From: Flavobacterium sp. LHD-85
GTDB lineage: Bacteria > Bacteroidota > Bacteroidia > Flavobacteriales > Flavobacteriaceae
DNA: 64,000 nucleotides
NCBI RefSeq assembly: GCF_030929595.1
Contig: NZ_JAVFVR010000004.1
Coordinates: 372,001-436,000 of the forward strand
Direction of reading: 5' to 3'
Positions 9,344-19,940 of the stretch are shown in pieces (the first letter of the stretch is position 1; every line of letters begins with the position of its first letter). The notes beneath the pieces were generated by a model. That model did no database searches and was not told where the DNA came from. It saw only the letters and a program-made list of their open reading frames with translations. The translations under genes and the position numbers were made by a program.

Positions 9344-11221
9344 ATGAAAAAATTCATTTACAGCTTATTTTTCCTTTTCATCTTAACCTCGCTAAGTGCG
9401 CAGCGATTTAGCGCGTCACTGCCAAATTATGAAGCTTACAAGGCATTTAGAGGAAAACCATTGTCTGATAAATTTTCGAATATCGAATCTGTAAAAGTGA
9501 TTTATGATCTTAGAGAACAGAAAATGTATTATTTCAACAGTAGTGTTATTTTACTTCACTATGATTTTGTTGTTAATTATTTAGGCTACAGTCAAGATCT
9601 TGAAATATTTAATAATGAAAATTATAGCGATACGGAGAAAAACAGAGATTTCCTTCTCGGAAATTTAAATCATATAAAAGGAACTGACAAATGGATTTTT
9701 GAACTCGCTGCGTCCGATCATATGCCTTTGCCATTGATTGAACGTTTTTTCAATATGGTTAAAAATTCCACATTTATTGGCGAAAAACTAAAATTTTATC
9801 TGAATAATCCAGAAATGATGGAATGGTTTCAGCAGCAGAAATTCAAAATTCCGTGTATAAAATCAGATTATATTTTTGGCGAAATCAAATATCAAGAAGT
9901 TGTTCGAGGCAGTAATGTTGGAATTCTAAAAAAATACAAAATCAAAGAACTGGAAACCATAAAACCTAACTCTGATGAAATCATTATTTTAGACGGAACG
10001 CCAGATATTCTTCCAAATGTGCGAGGAATTATTGTAAACGAACTTCAAACTCCGTTAAGCCATTTGGTTCTTTTAGGAAAAAACAGAAAGATTCCGATTA
10101 TGGCTTACACTGCTATTGAAAAAGATAACAACATCGAAAGACTGCTTTCTAAAAAAGTAGAATTAAAAATAGAAGTCGATACTTTTTTCATAAAAGAAAC
10201 AACTAAAAAAATCCCAGTAAAATCTGCCGGAAAAAAGAAAAAACTAACAATTGACAATTCTGTAACTGACTTAATCAACTTATCTGAAATTCCCAAAAAA
10301 GGAGTAAATTATATTGGTTCGAAAGCTCAAAACATGGCATATTTAATTGCAATTTCGAAAGAAATTCCGTTTAAAGTTCCAGAAAATGCGCATGCTATTC
10401 CGTTTTATTTTTATACTCAACACATTCAAAAACCTACTATTTCTCCCTTAATTACCGAACTTTTAGCCTATCCGCATAAAGATTCAACGGTATGGATTAA
10501 CAAACAATTGAAAAAGATCAGAGATGCCATTAAAAAAGAAAACGCGGATCCAACTTTAATAGCCAAACTCAATGAAACTTTTAAAGATGCGAAATTCAAA
10601 AATTTCAGATTTCGTTCTTCTACAAATGCCGAAGATCTAGATGATTTTAATGGCGCCGGATTGTACGATTCTAAAACAGGAATTATAGGCGATTCCATCA
10701 AAACTTTCGAAAAAGCCATCAAACAAGTTTGGGCAAGTGTTTGGAATGAGGCTTCTTATAACGAAAGAGAACTTTTTGGAATTGATCAGCAAAATATTGC
10801 CATGGGAGTTTTAGTGCATCGTTCGTTTCCTGACGAATTAGCAAATGGTGTTATTATCACCAAAAATATATTCAGAGAGAACTTTCCTGGAATTACGGTT
10901 AATGTTCAAAAAGGAGAAAACTCGGTTGTAAAACCCGAAAAAGGAGAAATCTGCGAACAATTTGTTGCTTATCATTTTAATGACGGAAAAGACGAAACCG
11001 ACTTTGATATTGATTATACTTCCAATTCAAATCTGAATAATAACGAACCTTTATTGACTCGAAAAGAAATGAGCAATTTGTATGATGTGAGCAAAAAAAT
11101 TGAAACCAAAATGTATCGATATTGGCGTAAAAACTTGTTTCATCCTGTCGATATAGAATTTAAAATTGTAGGCGAAAAAAGAGATTTGTACATCAAACAA
11201 GTCCGCCCGTTTAATGACTAA
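9344..11221 (+). CDS. Exported PEP-utiliser/PPDK-type ATP-binding protein, glucan-dikinase-like layout
   Basis: 625 residues from ATG at 9344; an upstream TTG is unlikely because the signal peptide (MKKFIYSLFFLFILTSLSAQ) begins at the ATG. A unique N-terminal region (20-200) is followed by a swivelling phosphohistidine domain with LSHLVLLGKNRKIP (His240 aligns with the phosphorylated histidine of TSHAAI-type motifs). The PPDK/PEP-synthase N-terminal ATP-grasp domain follows, with RSSTNAEDLDDFNGAGLYDS starting at Arg424. Swivel before ATP-grasp is the order of the C-terminal half of plant alpha-glucan water dikinase, opposite to PEP synthase. A signal peptide on an ATP-dependent phosphotransferase is odd. 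Function unknown; family membership is sure. Confidence 0.8.
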   Translation: MKKFIYSLFFLFILTSLSAQRFSASLPNYEAYKAFRGKPLSDKFSNIESVKVIYDLREQKMYYFNSSVILLHYDFVVNYLGYSQDLEIFNNENYSDTEKNRDFLLGNLNHIKGTDKWIFELAASDHMPLPLIERFFNMVKNSTFIGEKLKFYLNNPEMMEWFQQQKFKIPCIKSDYIFGEIKYQEVVRGSNVGILKKYKIKELETIKPNSDEIIILDGTPDILPNVRGIIVNELQTPLSHLVLLGKNRKIPIMAYTAIEKDNNIERLLSKKVELKIEVDTFFIKETTKKIPVKSAGKKKKLTIDNSVTDLINLSEIPKKGVNYIGSKAQNMAYLIAISKEIPFKVPENAHAIPFYFYTQHIQKPTISPLITELLAYPHKDSTVWINKQLKKIRDAIKKENADPTLIAKLNETFKDAKFKNFRFRSSTNAEDLDDFNGAGLYDSKTGIIGDSIKTFEKAIKQVWASVWNEASYNERELFGIDQQNIAMGVLVHRSFPDELANGVIITKNIFRENFPGITVNVQKGENSVVKPEKGEICEQFVAYHFNDGKDETDFDIDYTSNSNLNNNEPLLTRKEMSNLYDVSKKIETKMYRYWRKNLFHPVDIEFKIVGEKRDLYIKQVRPFND

Positions 11222-11775
11222 TAGAAAACTAATAAATCTATTTCGTTGGCCGCTGTGTTAATTAAGACAATTCTAAAATCAAAATCTTCAATCTTAATTT
11301 TCTCTTGAATTGATTTTCTAATTATTTCGGAGTTTAAAGAAAAGTTTTCGTCAAGCGGAATTTTCACATCTACAGAATTCAGATATTTTGAAGCTTTTTT
11401 GTTGACAATAATTGAAGCGACAATATAAAATCCGATAATAATAATTTGAAAAAACAATAATAATTCAATCTTTTCAAACGGATACATAATGTCTAAAATA
11501 GACAGCGTAATTGTTGCGAAAAGAAAGATGATTGCGTTTACAGTAAAAGATTGTGTTCTAAAACGAAGTATCGAAAAAATCGCAAAGAGACCAAAACCAA
11601 TTCCGACTCCAATTTCGATTTTTGTAAAAAGATAACAGAGCGAAAAAGTACAAAGCCCAACAATAACCATCAACGGATTTATGGTTGCATTATCTTTTCT
11701 GTTGGAAAAAAAATACAGAACTAAAATTGAGCAAAACAACAGTGAAAATCGTCCTAAAAGTTCATTTAAATCCAT
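11218..11775 (-). CDS. DUF4956 integral membrane protein
   Basis: 185 residues with four hydrophobic helices in the first 130 residues and a soluble C-terminal ferredoxin-like tail ending VLINTAANEIDLLVFY. The cytoplasmic loop IFSILRFRTQSFTVNAIIFLF is the recognisable DUF4956 core. In other bacteria the family sits next to polyphosphate-polymerase-like or polysaccharide genes; here it stands alone. Its stop codon overlaps that of the convergent PPDK-like gene by 4 bp. Function unknown. Confidence 0.75.
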   Translation of the reverse strand: MDLNELLGRFSLLFCSILVLYFFSNRKDNATINPLMVIVGLCTFSLCYLFTKIEIGVGIGFGLFAIFSILRFRTQSFTVNAIIFLFATITLSILDIMYPFEKIELLLFFQIIIIGFYIVASIIVNKKASKYLNSVDVKIPLDENFSLNSEIIRKSIQEKIKIEDFDFRIVLINTAANEIDLLVFY

Positions 11776-11864
11776 TGGTTAGAATAATTGGTTAATCAAA
11801 TGTAAACAATTTATTCTTTACCTATTTTATTTTTTAATGAATGAATTCTGAACTTTTTAGACTA

Positions 11865-12590
11865 TTACTTTTTCGGCGCTGGGCCTTTTTCAGAAGCTTT
11901 ATTCGTGTTTTTAGGATCGCTCATATTCACTTCTTTCACTAATTTTCCTTTTTGATAAAACTGCCAGATTCCAGCTTTTTTACCGTTTACAAATTTCCCT
12001 TTTGAAGCAATCGATTTATCTGAATCATAAAAAACGGTCTCTCCGTTGTATTCATTATTTCTAAAATAAGATTCTTCCAAAAGCGTTCCGTCTTGTCCTA
12101 TTTTTTTATAAGGGCCCTCTTTTAAACCATTTTTATACGTCATCTCTTCTGCAATTTGAGCATTTGGATAATAAATCGTTCTTAAGCCTTCCAGTTTTCC
12201 ATTTTTATAATTTTCAACTGTCATCAAAACTTTAGACGCTTTATGATAATATTTCCATTCGCCTTCACGCGCTTTCCCGATCTCTTTTCCTTCGCTCACT
12301 TTATTTTTTCCCTGATCATAAAAAATAGTATACGAACTTCCATCATTTGCGCTAAAATCTCTTGTCGCTACAATGTCACCTTTTTTTGTATCATCAAAAA
12401 ACTTAAAAACTCCAGTTTCTTTTCCATGATCAAAAGTTCCTTCGTAGCGAGGGCGCTTAGATTCGGCATAAGTACCTTTCCAAAGTCCGTCTTTTTTTCC
12501 AGCTGCGTCAACTTTATTAATATCAGTTTGAGCATTTGAAACTAATGCTGTCAGGAATAATAATCCAAATATGATTTTTTTTGAGGTCAT
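11865..12590 (-). CDS. YwqK/MORN-like repeat exported protein
   Basis: 241 residues with a signal peptide (1-20, ending SNA-Q). The mature protein is a chain of about eight 20-25-residue beta repeats with pattern GxxxGxWxxYY, e.g. GLWKGTYAESKRPRYEGTF and KAGIWQFYQKGKLVKEV. These are MORN-variant repeats of the YwqK type. Databases often label this family a toxin-antitoxin antitoxin, but no toxin gene is adjacent and the protein is exported, so a repeat-scaffold role is more plausible. Monocistronic, lying between yidC and DUF4956. Confidence 0.75.
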   Translation of the reverse strand: MTSKKIIFGLLFLTALVSNAQTDINKVDAAGKKDGLWKGTYAESKRPRYEGTFDHGKETGVFKFFDDTKKGDIVATRDFSANDGSSYTIFYDQGKNKVSEGKEIGKAREGEWKYYHKASKVLMTVENYKNGKLEGLRTIYYPNAQIAEEMTYKNGLKEGPYKKIGQDGTLLEESYFRNNEYNGETVFYDSDKSIASKGKFVNGKKAGIWQFYQKGKLVKEVNMSDPKNTNKASEKGPAPKK

Positions 12591-12645
12591 GGTAAATTCT
12601 ATTTTTAAGCTTAACGAAAATCTTAATTATAAAGTATAATGGTAT

Positions 12646-12675
12646 AAAAAAATCCCGATAAATCGAGATTTTTTT
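12646..12675 (-). terminator. Rho-independent terminator after yidC
   Basis: On the minus strand ATCTCGAT pairs with ATCGGGAT (one G-U) and runs into a tract of seven T, 9 nt after the yidC stop. The A-tract on the other side could let it also serve the opposite strand. Confidence 0.75.
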
Positions 12676-12683
12676 ATTTAGAA

Positions 12684-14600
12684 TTATTTCTTTTTCTTAT
12701 TCTGAGCTTTTGCTGCTTCCTGTTGTTCCATTACTTCTTGAAGACGCTGTTGGAACTTACTTGGTTTCTTAGGCTCTCTTTGTTTGTTTTCTTGAATCTG
12801 AGCGTGAATTTTATCACTGTCTACAATATAATTCTTAATAACAAACATAATTCCGATTGTAATTAAGTTCGAAATAAAGTTGTATAAAGATAATCCAGAA
12901 CCGTAGTTATTGAAGAAAATTAACATCATTAATGGCGAAACATAAATCATGATTTTCATCATTTTTGCCATATCTGGCATACCTTCTTGCTGAGGCGCTG
13001 CCATTTGTTGGTCTCCCGAAGTCATTTTCATGTAGAAGAAAATCGCAATTGCTGCCAAGATTGGGAACAAACTGATATGGTCTCCATACATCGGAATGTT
13101 GAATGGTAATTTTACAATCGAGTCAAAAGAAGATAAATCGTCTGCCCAAAGGAAGCTTTTTTGTCTTAATTCGAATGCTGCAGGGAAAAACTGGAACGAT
13201 GCATACATGAAAGGCAATTGAATCAATGCCGGAATACATCCTGCCATTGGGTTTACACCTGCTTTGTTGTACAGTTTCATTGTTTCCTGTTGTTTCTTCA
13301 TTGGGTCTTTTTTGAATTTTTCTCCCAACTCTGCAATATCAGGTCTTAAAACTTTCATTTTAGCCTGAGACAAGAATGACTTATAGGTAATTGGCGACAT
13401 AGCCAATTTGATAACAATTGTAAAAATAATGATTGCAATTCCTAACGACAATCCAATTGTTGAGCTTAAGAACCCAAATAATGGAATGAAAATCCATTTG
13501 TTGATCCATCCGAAGATTCCCCATCCTAATGGTATAATCTTTTCGAAGTTTTTATCGTAAGCTTTTAATGTTTTATAATCTGCAGGACCCATATACAAAT
13601 TCATTTTGTAATCGATCTCTCCGTTTGAAAACGCTAAAGGCAAATTAGCTCTAAACTGTTTAGTGAAAACAGTATCGATTTTTTCGTCTTTAACTAAATC
13701 ATCAGATTGCAATTTTGAAGTTTCAAAAGGTTTTTCTGTAGATAAAATAGTGGTAAAGAAATGCTGTTTAAAAGCTACATAACTTACTTTTTCAGGAGTT
13801 TCTTCTTTCCCTTGTCCGTGTTGGCTTACGTTATTGTATTTTGATTCTTCGTATTTAAAATCAATTTGCGCATAACGGTTTTCGTAAGCTACACTTTTCT
13901 CATTTCTATATGTTTTTAAATCCCATTGCAAATCAACTGGTTTTGCAGAATTTAAAACTCTGTTTAATCCTTGAGAACGAATATCAAAACCAACTAAGTA
14001 ATCGCTTGGCTTAAGGATGTATTTATATTCTAAAAATTCATTTGCTCCAGCTTTCAAACGCATAGAAAGAACTTGGTCTGCACCAATTTTTTCTAATGTT
14101 GGTTCGAAATACAGATCTTTAGAATTTAATGTTCTATTGTCTGTTGTAAGAAGCTGTAAATTTAGGTTTGAGTTGTTGTTTTTGATTAACTCAACTAATT
14201 GTCCAGAACCTTTTTTTAATCTTTCGAATTCTTTTAAAGTAGCTTCAACAATATATCCACCTTTATTAGCAATCTTTAATTTTAATTTTTCATTTTCGAT
14301 TGTAGTAAAAGCTTCTTTTGCAGAAGGAAGTGTTGCAGAATAAGCAAATCCTCCTAAAGTTTTTTGCAATTGAGCCAATTGAACTGTATCTCCAGGAGTT
14401 ACAGCTGCAGCTGGTAATGACGCAGTTTTAGCTTTATCTGCTTTTGCTTGTGCTTCTTGTTTAGCAACTAATTCTTTCTTGGCTTTTTCAGCAGCGATTT
14501 CTTTTTCAGAAGGCTGATTTTGGTACATAATCCAAATCAAAATTCCAAAGATCAATACAAAACCAATGATTGAATTGAGGTCTAATTTTTTTTCTTCCAT
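12684..14600 (-). CDS. yidC: Membrane protein insertase YidC
   Basis: 638 residues. YidC inserts and folds inner-membrane proteins alone or with SecYEG. Residues 9-25 form the N-terminal membrane anchor, 40-350 the large periplasmic domain typical of Gram-negative YidC, and 365-600 the conserved 60-kDa inner-membrane-protein core (FIPLFGFLSSTIGLSLGIAIIIFTI, then the AGCIPALIQLPFMYASF helix). The tail is basic (EPKKPSKFQQRLQEVMEQQ... KKKK), suited to ribosome contact. It lies 79 bp downstream of pyrG on the same strand, an arrangement common in flavobacteria, so the two may be co-transcribed. Confidence 0.97.
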   Translation of the reverse strand: MEEKKLDLNSIIGFVLIFGILIWIMYQNQPSEKEIAAEKAKKELVAKQEAQAKADKAKTASLPAAAVTPGDTVQLAQLQKTLGGFAYSATLPSAKEAFTTIENEKLKLKIANKGGYIVEATLKEFERLKKGSGQLVELIKNNNSNLNLQLLTTDNRTLNSKDLYFEPTLEKIGADQVLSMRLKAGANEFLEYKYILKPSDYLVGFDIRSQGLNRVLNSAKPVDLQWDLKTYRNEKSVAYENRYAQIDFKYEESKYNNVSQHGQGKEETPEKVSYVAFKQHFFTTILSTEKPFETSKLQSDDLVKDEKIDTVFTKQFRANLPLAFSNGEIDYKMNLYMGPADYKTLKAYDKNFEKIIPLGWGIFGWINKWIFIPLFGFLSSTIGLSLGIAIIIFTIVIKLAMSPITYKSFLSQAKMKVLRPDIAELGEKFKKDPMKKQQETMKLYNKAGVNPMAGCIPALIQLPFMYASFQFFPAAFELRQKSFLWADDLSSFDSIVKLPFNIPMYGDHISLFPILAAIAIFFYMKMTSGDQQMAAPQQEGMPDMAKMMKIMIYVSPLMMLIFFNNYGSGLSLYNFISNLITIGIMFVIKNYIVDSDKIHAQIQENKQREPKKPSKFQQRLQEVMEQQEAAKAQNKKKK

Positions 14601-14679
14601 TATAATTTAAAAAAGTTATTCATTGAAGCTTATTAGTAATGAGTTTGTCTCAAAAGTTACAAGTTTCTCAAAATATTAA

Positions 14680-16347
<1,668 letters not shown>

Positions 16348-16512
16348 TTAATTAGACAATTTATCAATTCCAGAATGAGATAATTTTTAAAATTTTAGGC
16401 GCATTTTATTTTATCTACTTCCCTATCAATTATCTTATCAAAATGAATGCTTTTTTATCATTATTAGCTAAAAATTCATAACTAAAACTCAAAAATACAA
16501 TCTAATTAATTT

Positions 16513-16902
16513 CTAGTAAGGAAGTATTAAATTATAAAAGCAAAAGAGAAAAGAAATTGCACTTATAGAGACATCAAAAATTAATATCCTTCTAAATAAG
16601 GAAGAAGAAATAATCCAATTGATAAAAAATCTAACGAGAAGCTGAAACAAAAAGAAACCAAAAATTTTCACAGAAAACGGATTGTAAGCGATTGCTTCCT
16701 GAAAATGAAATCGAAGGATTTGAGAAAAAGCTCTCGTAAGTCCTCGGCTTTTACAGTATACCAAGGGCAATCCTTCACAGGATGATTGCAAACCAAAGTT
16801 TAAATATGGGAGAAAAAAGCAATAAAAAAAGACAAACATAATTATGAAAACCATAATTACATTTATCTTTTTATAAGAATCAATTCCTTGATAAACAGAC
16901 AT
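16513..16902 (-). CDS. DUF2752-like small membrane protein
   Basis: 129 residues from ATG at 16902; a TTG three codons upstream is less likely. Three hydrophobic segments are visible. The sequence VYCKSRGLTRAFSQI corresponds to the DUF2752 signature, normally CpxCGLTRA, but the second cysteine is replaced by arginine, so a metal or redox role via a CxxC pair is not possible here. It follows the DUF4190 gene by 13 nt, and such pairs recur in Bacteroidota, suggesting one membrane-associated unit. Function unknown. Confidence 0.65.
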   Translation of the reverse strand: MSVYQGIDSYKKINVIMVFIIMFVFFYCFFLPYLNFGLQSSCEGLPLVYCKSRGLTRAFSQILRFHFQEAIAYNPFSVKIFGFFLFQLLVRFFINWIISSSLFRRILIFDVSISAISFLFCFYNLILPY

Positions 16903-16915
16903 TTTTATCAAAAAA

Positions 16916-17326
16916 TTATTTTACAGTAGCTTCAATTGTAGTAGTATCTACTTGCACCTTTATGTTTAAAGAATCATCTGTTTGTATTTTTTCTACTTTA
17001 ACAGAATCTAAAGCTCTCTGAATTTCATCTTTATGCTCTAAAGCCATAGATCCTACTGAACCTACAAAAATTGCAACCCAGATAAAAACAAAGATTGTTG
17101 CTGCAATTCCTAGATACAAACCTGCTTTTGGCAAAGAGGTTGGGGCATTTTCTTTTTTTGCTTGATGCAAGGCAATTGCTCCAAACACAATCGCAAGAAC
17201 ACCAAATATTACAGCGATAAAACCAAAGCAAGGAATAAATGCGGCTAATACACCAATAACACCAAAGATTAAAGCGACAATACCCATTGATTGGCCAGCA
17301 TTTGAAGAAGGTAAATTGTTTTCCAT
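16916..17326 (-). CDS. DUF4190 small membrane protein
   Basis: 136 residues from ATG at 17326; a TTG nine codons upstream would add a region with no family support. Two Gly/Ala/Phe-rich membrane helices (about 14-54 and 71-94) separated by ALHQAKKENAP form the DUF4190 core. A short charged periplasmic tail ends with VQVDTTTIEATVK. The family's function is unknown. First gene of a two-gene unit with the DUF2752-like gene. Confidence 0.75.
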   Translation of the reverse strand: MENNLPSSNAGQSMGIVALIFGVIGVLAAFIPCFGFIAVIFGVLAIVFGAIALHQAKKENAPTSLPKAGLYLGIAATIFVFIWVAIFVGSVGSMALEHKDEIQRALDSVKVEKIQTDDSLNIKVQVDTTTIEATVK

Positions 17327-17430
17327 AAAAAATTGTTTTGTTAGTTCAGACAAAAATAGAAAACGACTAACACAAACTAGGGCGATCCAATCTAAGTTAT
17401 CAACAATTAAATTAACCTTCTTTTTCTGAA

Positions 17431-17661
17431 TTAAGGTTTCGGATATTGTTTTTTAATATTTCGAATCAATTCTTCCAATCCGTTTAGTTTCAACTCATAA
17501 ATCAATTGCAGCTGCTGTCCTAATTCTCCTTTTGGAAATCCTTTATTATGATACCAAACTACATAATATTCAGGCAAATCTATTAGATATTTTCCTTCAT
17601 ATTTCCCGAAAGGCATTTTGGTGTGGGCTAATTTTATGAGTTGTTTTTTGTCTTGATCCAT
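17431..17661 (-). CDS. DUF3820 family small protein
   Basis: 76 residues, soluble. The motif MPFGKYEGKYLIDLPEYYVVWY is the DUF3820 signature, related to the putative quorum-sensing-regulated YpeA/PutA-like small proteins and to parts of DNA polymerase III epsilon-like exonucleases. Bacteroidota genomes usually carry one such gene. Role unknown. The start ATG at 17661 is unambiguous. Confidence 0.8.
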   Translation of the reverse strand: MDQDKKQLIKLAHTKMPFGKYEGKYLIDLPEYYVVWYHNKGFPKGELGQQLQLIYELKLNGLEELIRNIKKQYPKP

Positions 17662-17987
17662 GGTTTTTAAGAAGAAAGAAGCAAGAGGAAAGACTTATAC
17701 TTTCTTCTTGCTTCAATTATATGCAAAGCTATTATTATTTTTCTTTTTCCTGCCACAGATTAAAAGGATTAGAAAGATTTTTTTTTAATAATCCTTGTAA
17801 ATATTTTTAATCCATGATAAAAAACTTAGAAGCTTAGGACCTTAGCATCTCAGAAGCTTTAAAAAAAAGAAGCAAGAAAAAAGAACCTATTTTCGTTCCT
17901 CCTTCCTGCTTCAAAAATATTATTTTAAGATTTATTCCTAATTTTCTAAAATCCTAAAAAAACTTAGAATCTCAGAACCTCATCATC
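17662..17987. repeat. Intergenic region made of degenerate repeat modules
   Basis: 326 bp without a gene. A 15-bp inverted repeat GAAGCAAGAGGAAAG (17678-17692) pairs with 17700-17714 at 14 of 15 positions. A second, looser GAAGCAAG...CTGCTTC pair spans about 17870-17914. 'CTTAGAAGCTTAGGACCTTAG'-type short repeats lie at 17826-17860 and 17955-17990, matching the family near 2365 and 4660. Co-location suggests accumulation of several small palindromic elements downstream of nagB. Confidence 0.6.
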
Positions 17988-19916
17988 TTAGTAGTGCCAT
18001 CTCACGAAAGCTTCCATTGCAGCATATGTTGCTAAACCTAATTGGTGATACAATTCCGCTGTTTCGCGGTTTCTGTCTTCTGCTCTCTGCCAGAACTCTC
18101 TTGCATCTGTTCCTTGAAAAACAACTCCATCTTTTTGAGATTGGTGTTTGAAGATTCCGTGACGTTTTGCCAAAACTTGATCAGGGCTCATTGGAACTGC
18201 CATTTCAACTTCGTCAATTCCCCATTCTTGCCAAGCTCCACGGTATAACCATAACCAGCAGTCGTTCATGAATTCTTTTGGTTTTAAAACTTTAACTGCC
18301 TCAAAAATAGCATCTAAACAAACTTTATGCGTTCCGTGCGGATCTGCTAAATCTCCAGCTGCGTAAATCTGGTGCGGTTTAATTTTCTCAATCAAATCAA
18401 CCGTCAATTGAATATCTTCTGGTCCGATTGGTTTTTTCTCAATTGTTCCTGTTTCATAGAAAGGCAATTCCATAAAGTGAATCTGAGAATCTGGAAGCCC
18501 CACAAAATAACTTGTAGCTCTCGCCTCTCCTTTTCTGATCAAACCTTTAATGTAACGAACTTCTGGAATATCAATTTCGCTGTTCTTTTTGTTTTGCAAA
18601 AACGCTTCAGCCTTTTTGTAGATGTTGTCCGCTTCTTCGCTTTTGATTCCGAATTTCTCATTGTAATCAATTACGAATCTTGCAAAACGAAGCGCTTCAT
18701 CATCTGCAACAGCAATATTTCCAGATGTTTGGTAAGCTACGTGCACTTCATGCCCTTGTTCTTGCAAACGCATGAAAGTTCCTCCCATACTGATAATATC
18801 GTCATCAGGATGCGGACTGAAAATTAACACACGTTTTTTAGCCGGCTCCGCTCTTTCAGGACGATTAGAATCGTCTGAATTTGGTTTTCCACCTGGCCAA
18901 CCCGTAATTGTGTTTTGTAATTTATTAAATATCTTAATGTTAGTATCGTAAGCTGGACCTGAATCTGCTAACAAATCACTCATACCGTTTTCGATATAAT
19001 CAGCATCTGTAAGCATTAAAATTGGCTTTTTAAGATCTAATGCCAATCCTAAAACTGCTTTACGAGTTAATTTGTCTGTCCAAACAATTTTTTCAACCAA
19101 CCAAGGCTTGTTGATTCTCGTTAATTTTGAAGAAGCTTCTTTATCTAAAATAAAAACTGCATTATTGTGCTCTTGCAAAAATGACGCTGGAACTCTGTTT
19201 GTAACTTCGTCTTCAACAGATTTTTTTACAATGTTTGCTTTTCCTTCTCCCCAAGCTAACAAGATTACTCTTTTTGCTTCCATGATTTTTTTTACTCCAA
19301 GCGTAATAGCCGTTCTTGGTGTATTATTTAAACCATAAAAATCTTTACTTGCCGCAACTCTTGTAATATGATCTAACGCAACCAAACGAGTTTTAGAGTT
19401 TTGAAGCGAACCAGATTCGTTAAAACCAATATGTCCGTTACCTCCAATTCCTAGAACCTGCAAATCGATTCCGCCTAAAGCTTCAATTTTAGCTTCGTAT
19501 TCGTGGCAATAATCTGCAATTTGTTCTTTTGTCAAAAGTCCGTCTGGAACGTGAGCGTTTTCAGGTAAAATATCGACATGATCAAACAGAAGTTCTTTCA
19601 TGAAACGAACATAACTGTTGATTGAATTTGGTTCCATTGGATAATATTCATCCAAGTTAAAACTAATTACGTTTTTGAAACTCAAACCTTCTTCTTTATG
19701 CAGACGCACTAATTCAGCATACAAACCTTTTGGAGAAGAACCTGTTGCCAAACCAAGAATACATGGTTTTCCTTCTTTTTGTTTTTCTCTAATTAAAGCC
19801 GCAATTTCTTGTGCTACTTCTTTTGAAGCATCCGTTGAGTTTTCAAAAACAACCGTATTAATGTTTTCGAATCGTTTTTCGAAACCTGTTGCTTTGTCGA
19901 TTTTACTTTTTAACAT
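17988..19916 (-). CDS. nagB: Glucosamine-6-phosphate deaminase fused to a PIG-L/LmbE deacetylase-like domain
   Basis: 642 residues. Residues 1-265 are a NagB domain that isomerises and deaminates GlcN-6-P to fructose-6-P and ammonia: GLATGSSPKGLY (55-66), FNLDEYYPM (86-94, Asp89 acid/base) and GIGGNGHIGFNE. After a linker, residues from 363 carry SPHPDDDIISMGG (zinc motif HPDDD, His369-Asp373) of the GlcNAc-PI deacetylase/BshB family. Such fusions are known in Bacteroidota. The second domain could remove the N-acetyl group and so stand in for NagA, which is absent nearby; that is inference. It follows the sugar transporter by 24 bp and is the last gene of the minus-strand catabolic arm. Confidence 0.92.
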   Translation of the reverse strand: MLKSKIDKATGFEKRFENINTVVFENSTDASKEVAQEIAALIREKQKEGKPCILGLATGSSPKGLYAELVRLHKEEGLSFKNVISFNLDEYYPMEPNSINSYVRFMKELLFDHVDILPENAHVPDGLLTKEQIADYCHEYEAKIEALGGIDLQVLGIGGNGHIGFNESGSLQNSKTRLVALDHITRVAASKDFYGLNNTPRTAITLGVKKIMEAKRVILLAWGEGKANIVKKSVEDEVTNRVPASFLQEHNNAVFILDKEASSKLTRINKPWLVEKIVWTDKLTRKAVLGLALDLKKPILMLTDADYIENGMSDLLADSGPAYDTNIKIFNKLQNTITGWPGGKPNSDDSNRPERAEPAKKRVLIFSPHPDDDIISMGGTFMRLQEQGHEVHVAYQTSGNIAVADDEALRFARFVIDYNEKFGIKSEEADNIYKKAEAFLQNKKNSEIDIPEVRYIKGLIRKGEARATSYFVGLPDSQIHFMELPFYETGTIEKKPIGPEDIQLTVDLIEKIKPHQIYAAGDLADPHGTHKVCLDAIFEAVKVLKPKEFMNDCWLWLYRGAWQEWGIDEVEMAVPMSPDQVLAKRHGIFKHQSQKDGVVFQGTDAREFWQRAEDRNRETAELYHQLGLATYAAMEAFVRWHY

Positions 19917-19940
19917 GATATATTAATTTTTATTTTTTGT

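Noticed and set aside
11865..12590. Toxin-antitoxin module suggested by the common 'YwqK family antitoxin' label
   Set aside because: The protein has a signal peptide and MORN-like repeats, and no small toxin gene adjoins it.
18042..18827. Long plus-strand open frames opposite nagB
   Set aside because: Cysteine- and phenylalanine-rich shadow translations of the NagB-PIG-L gene.
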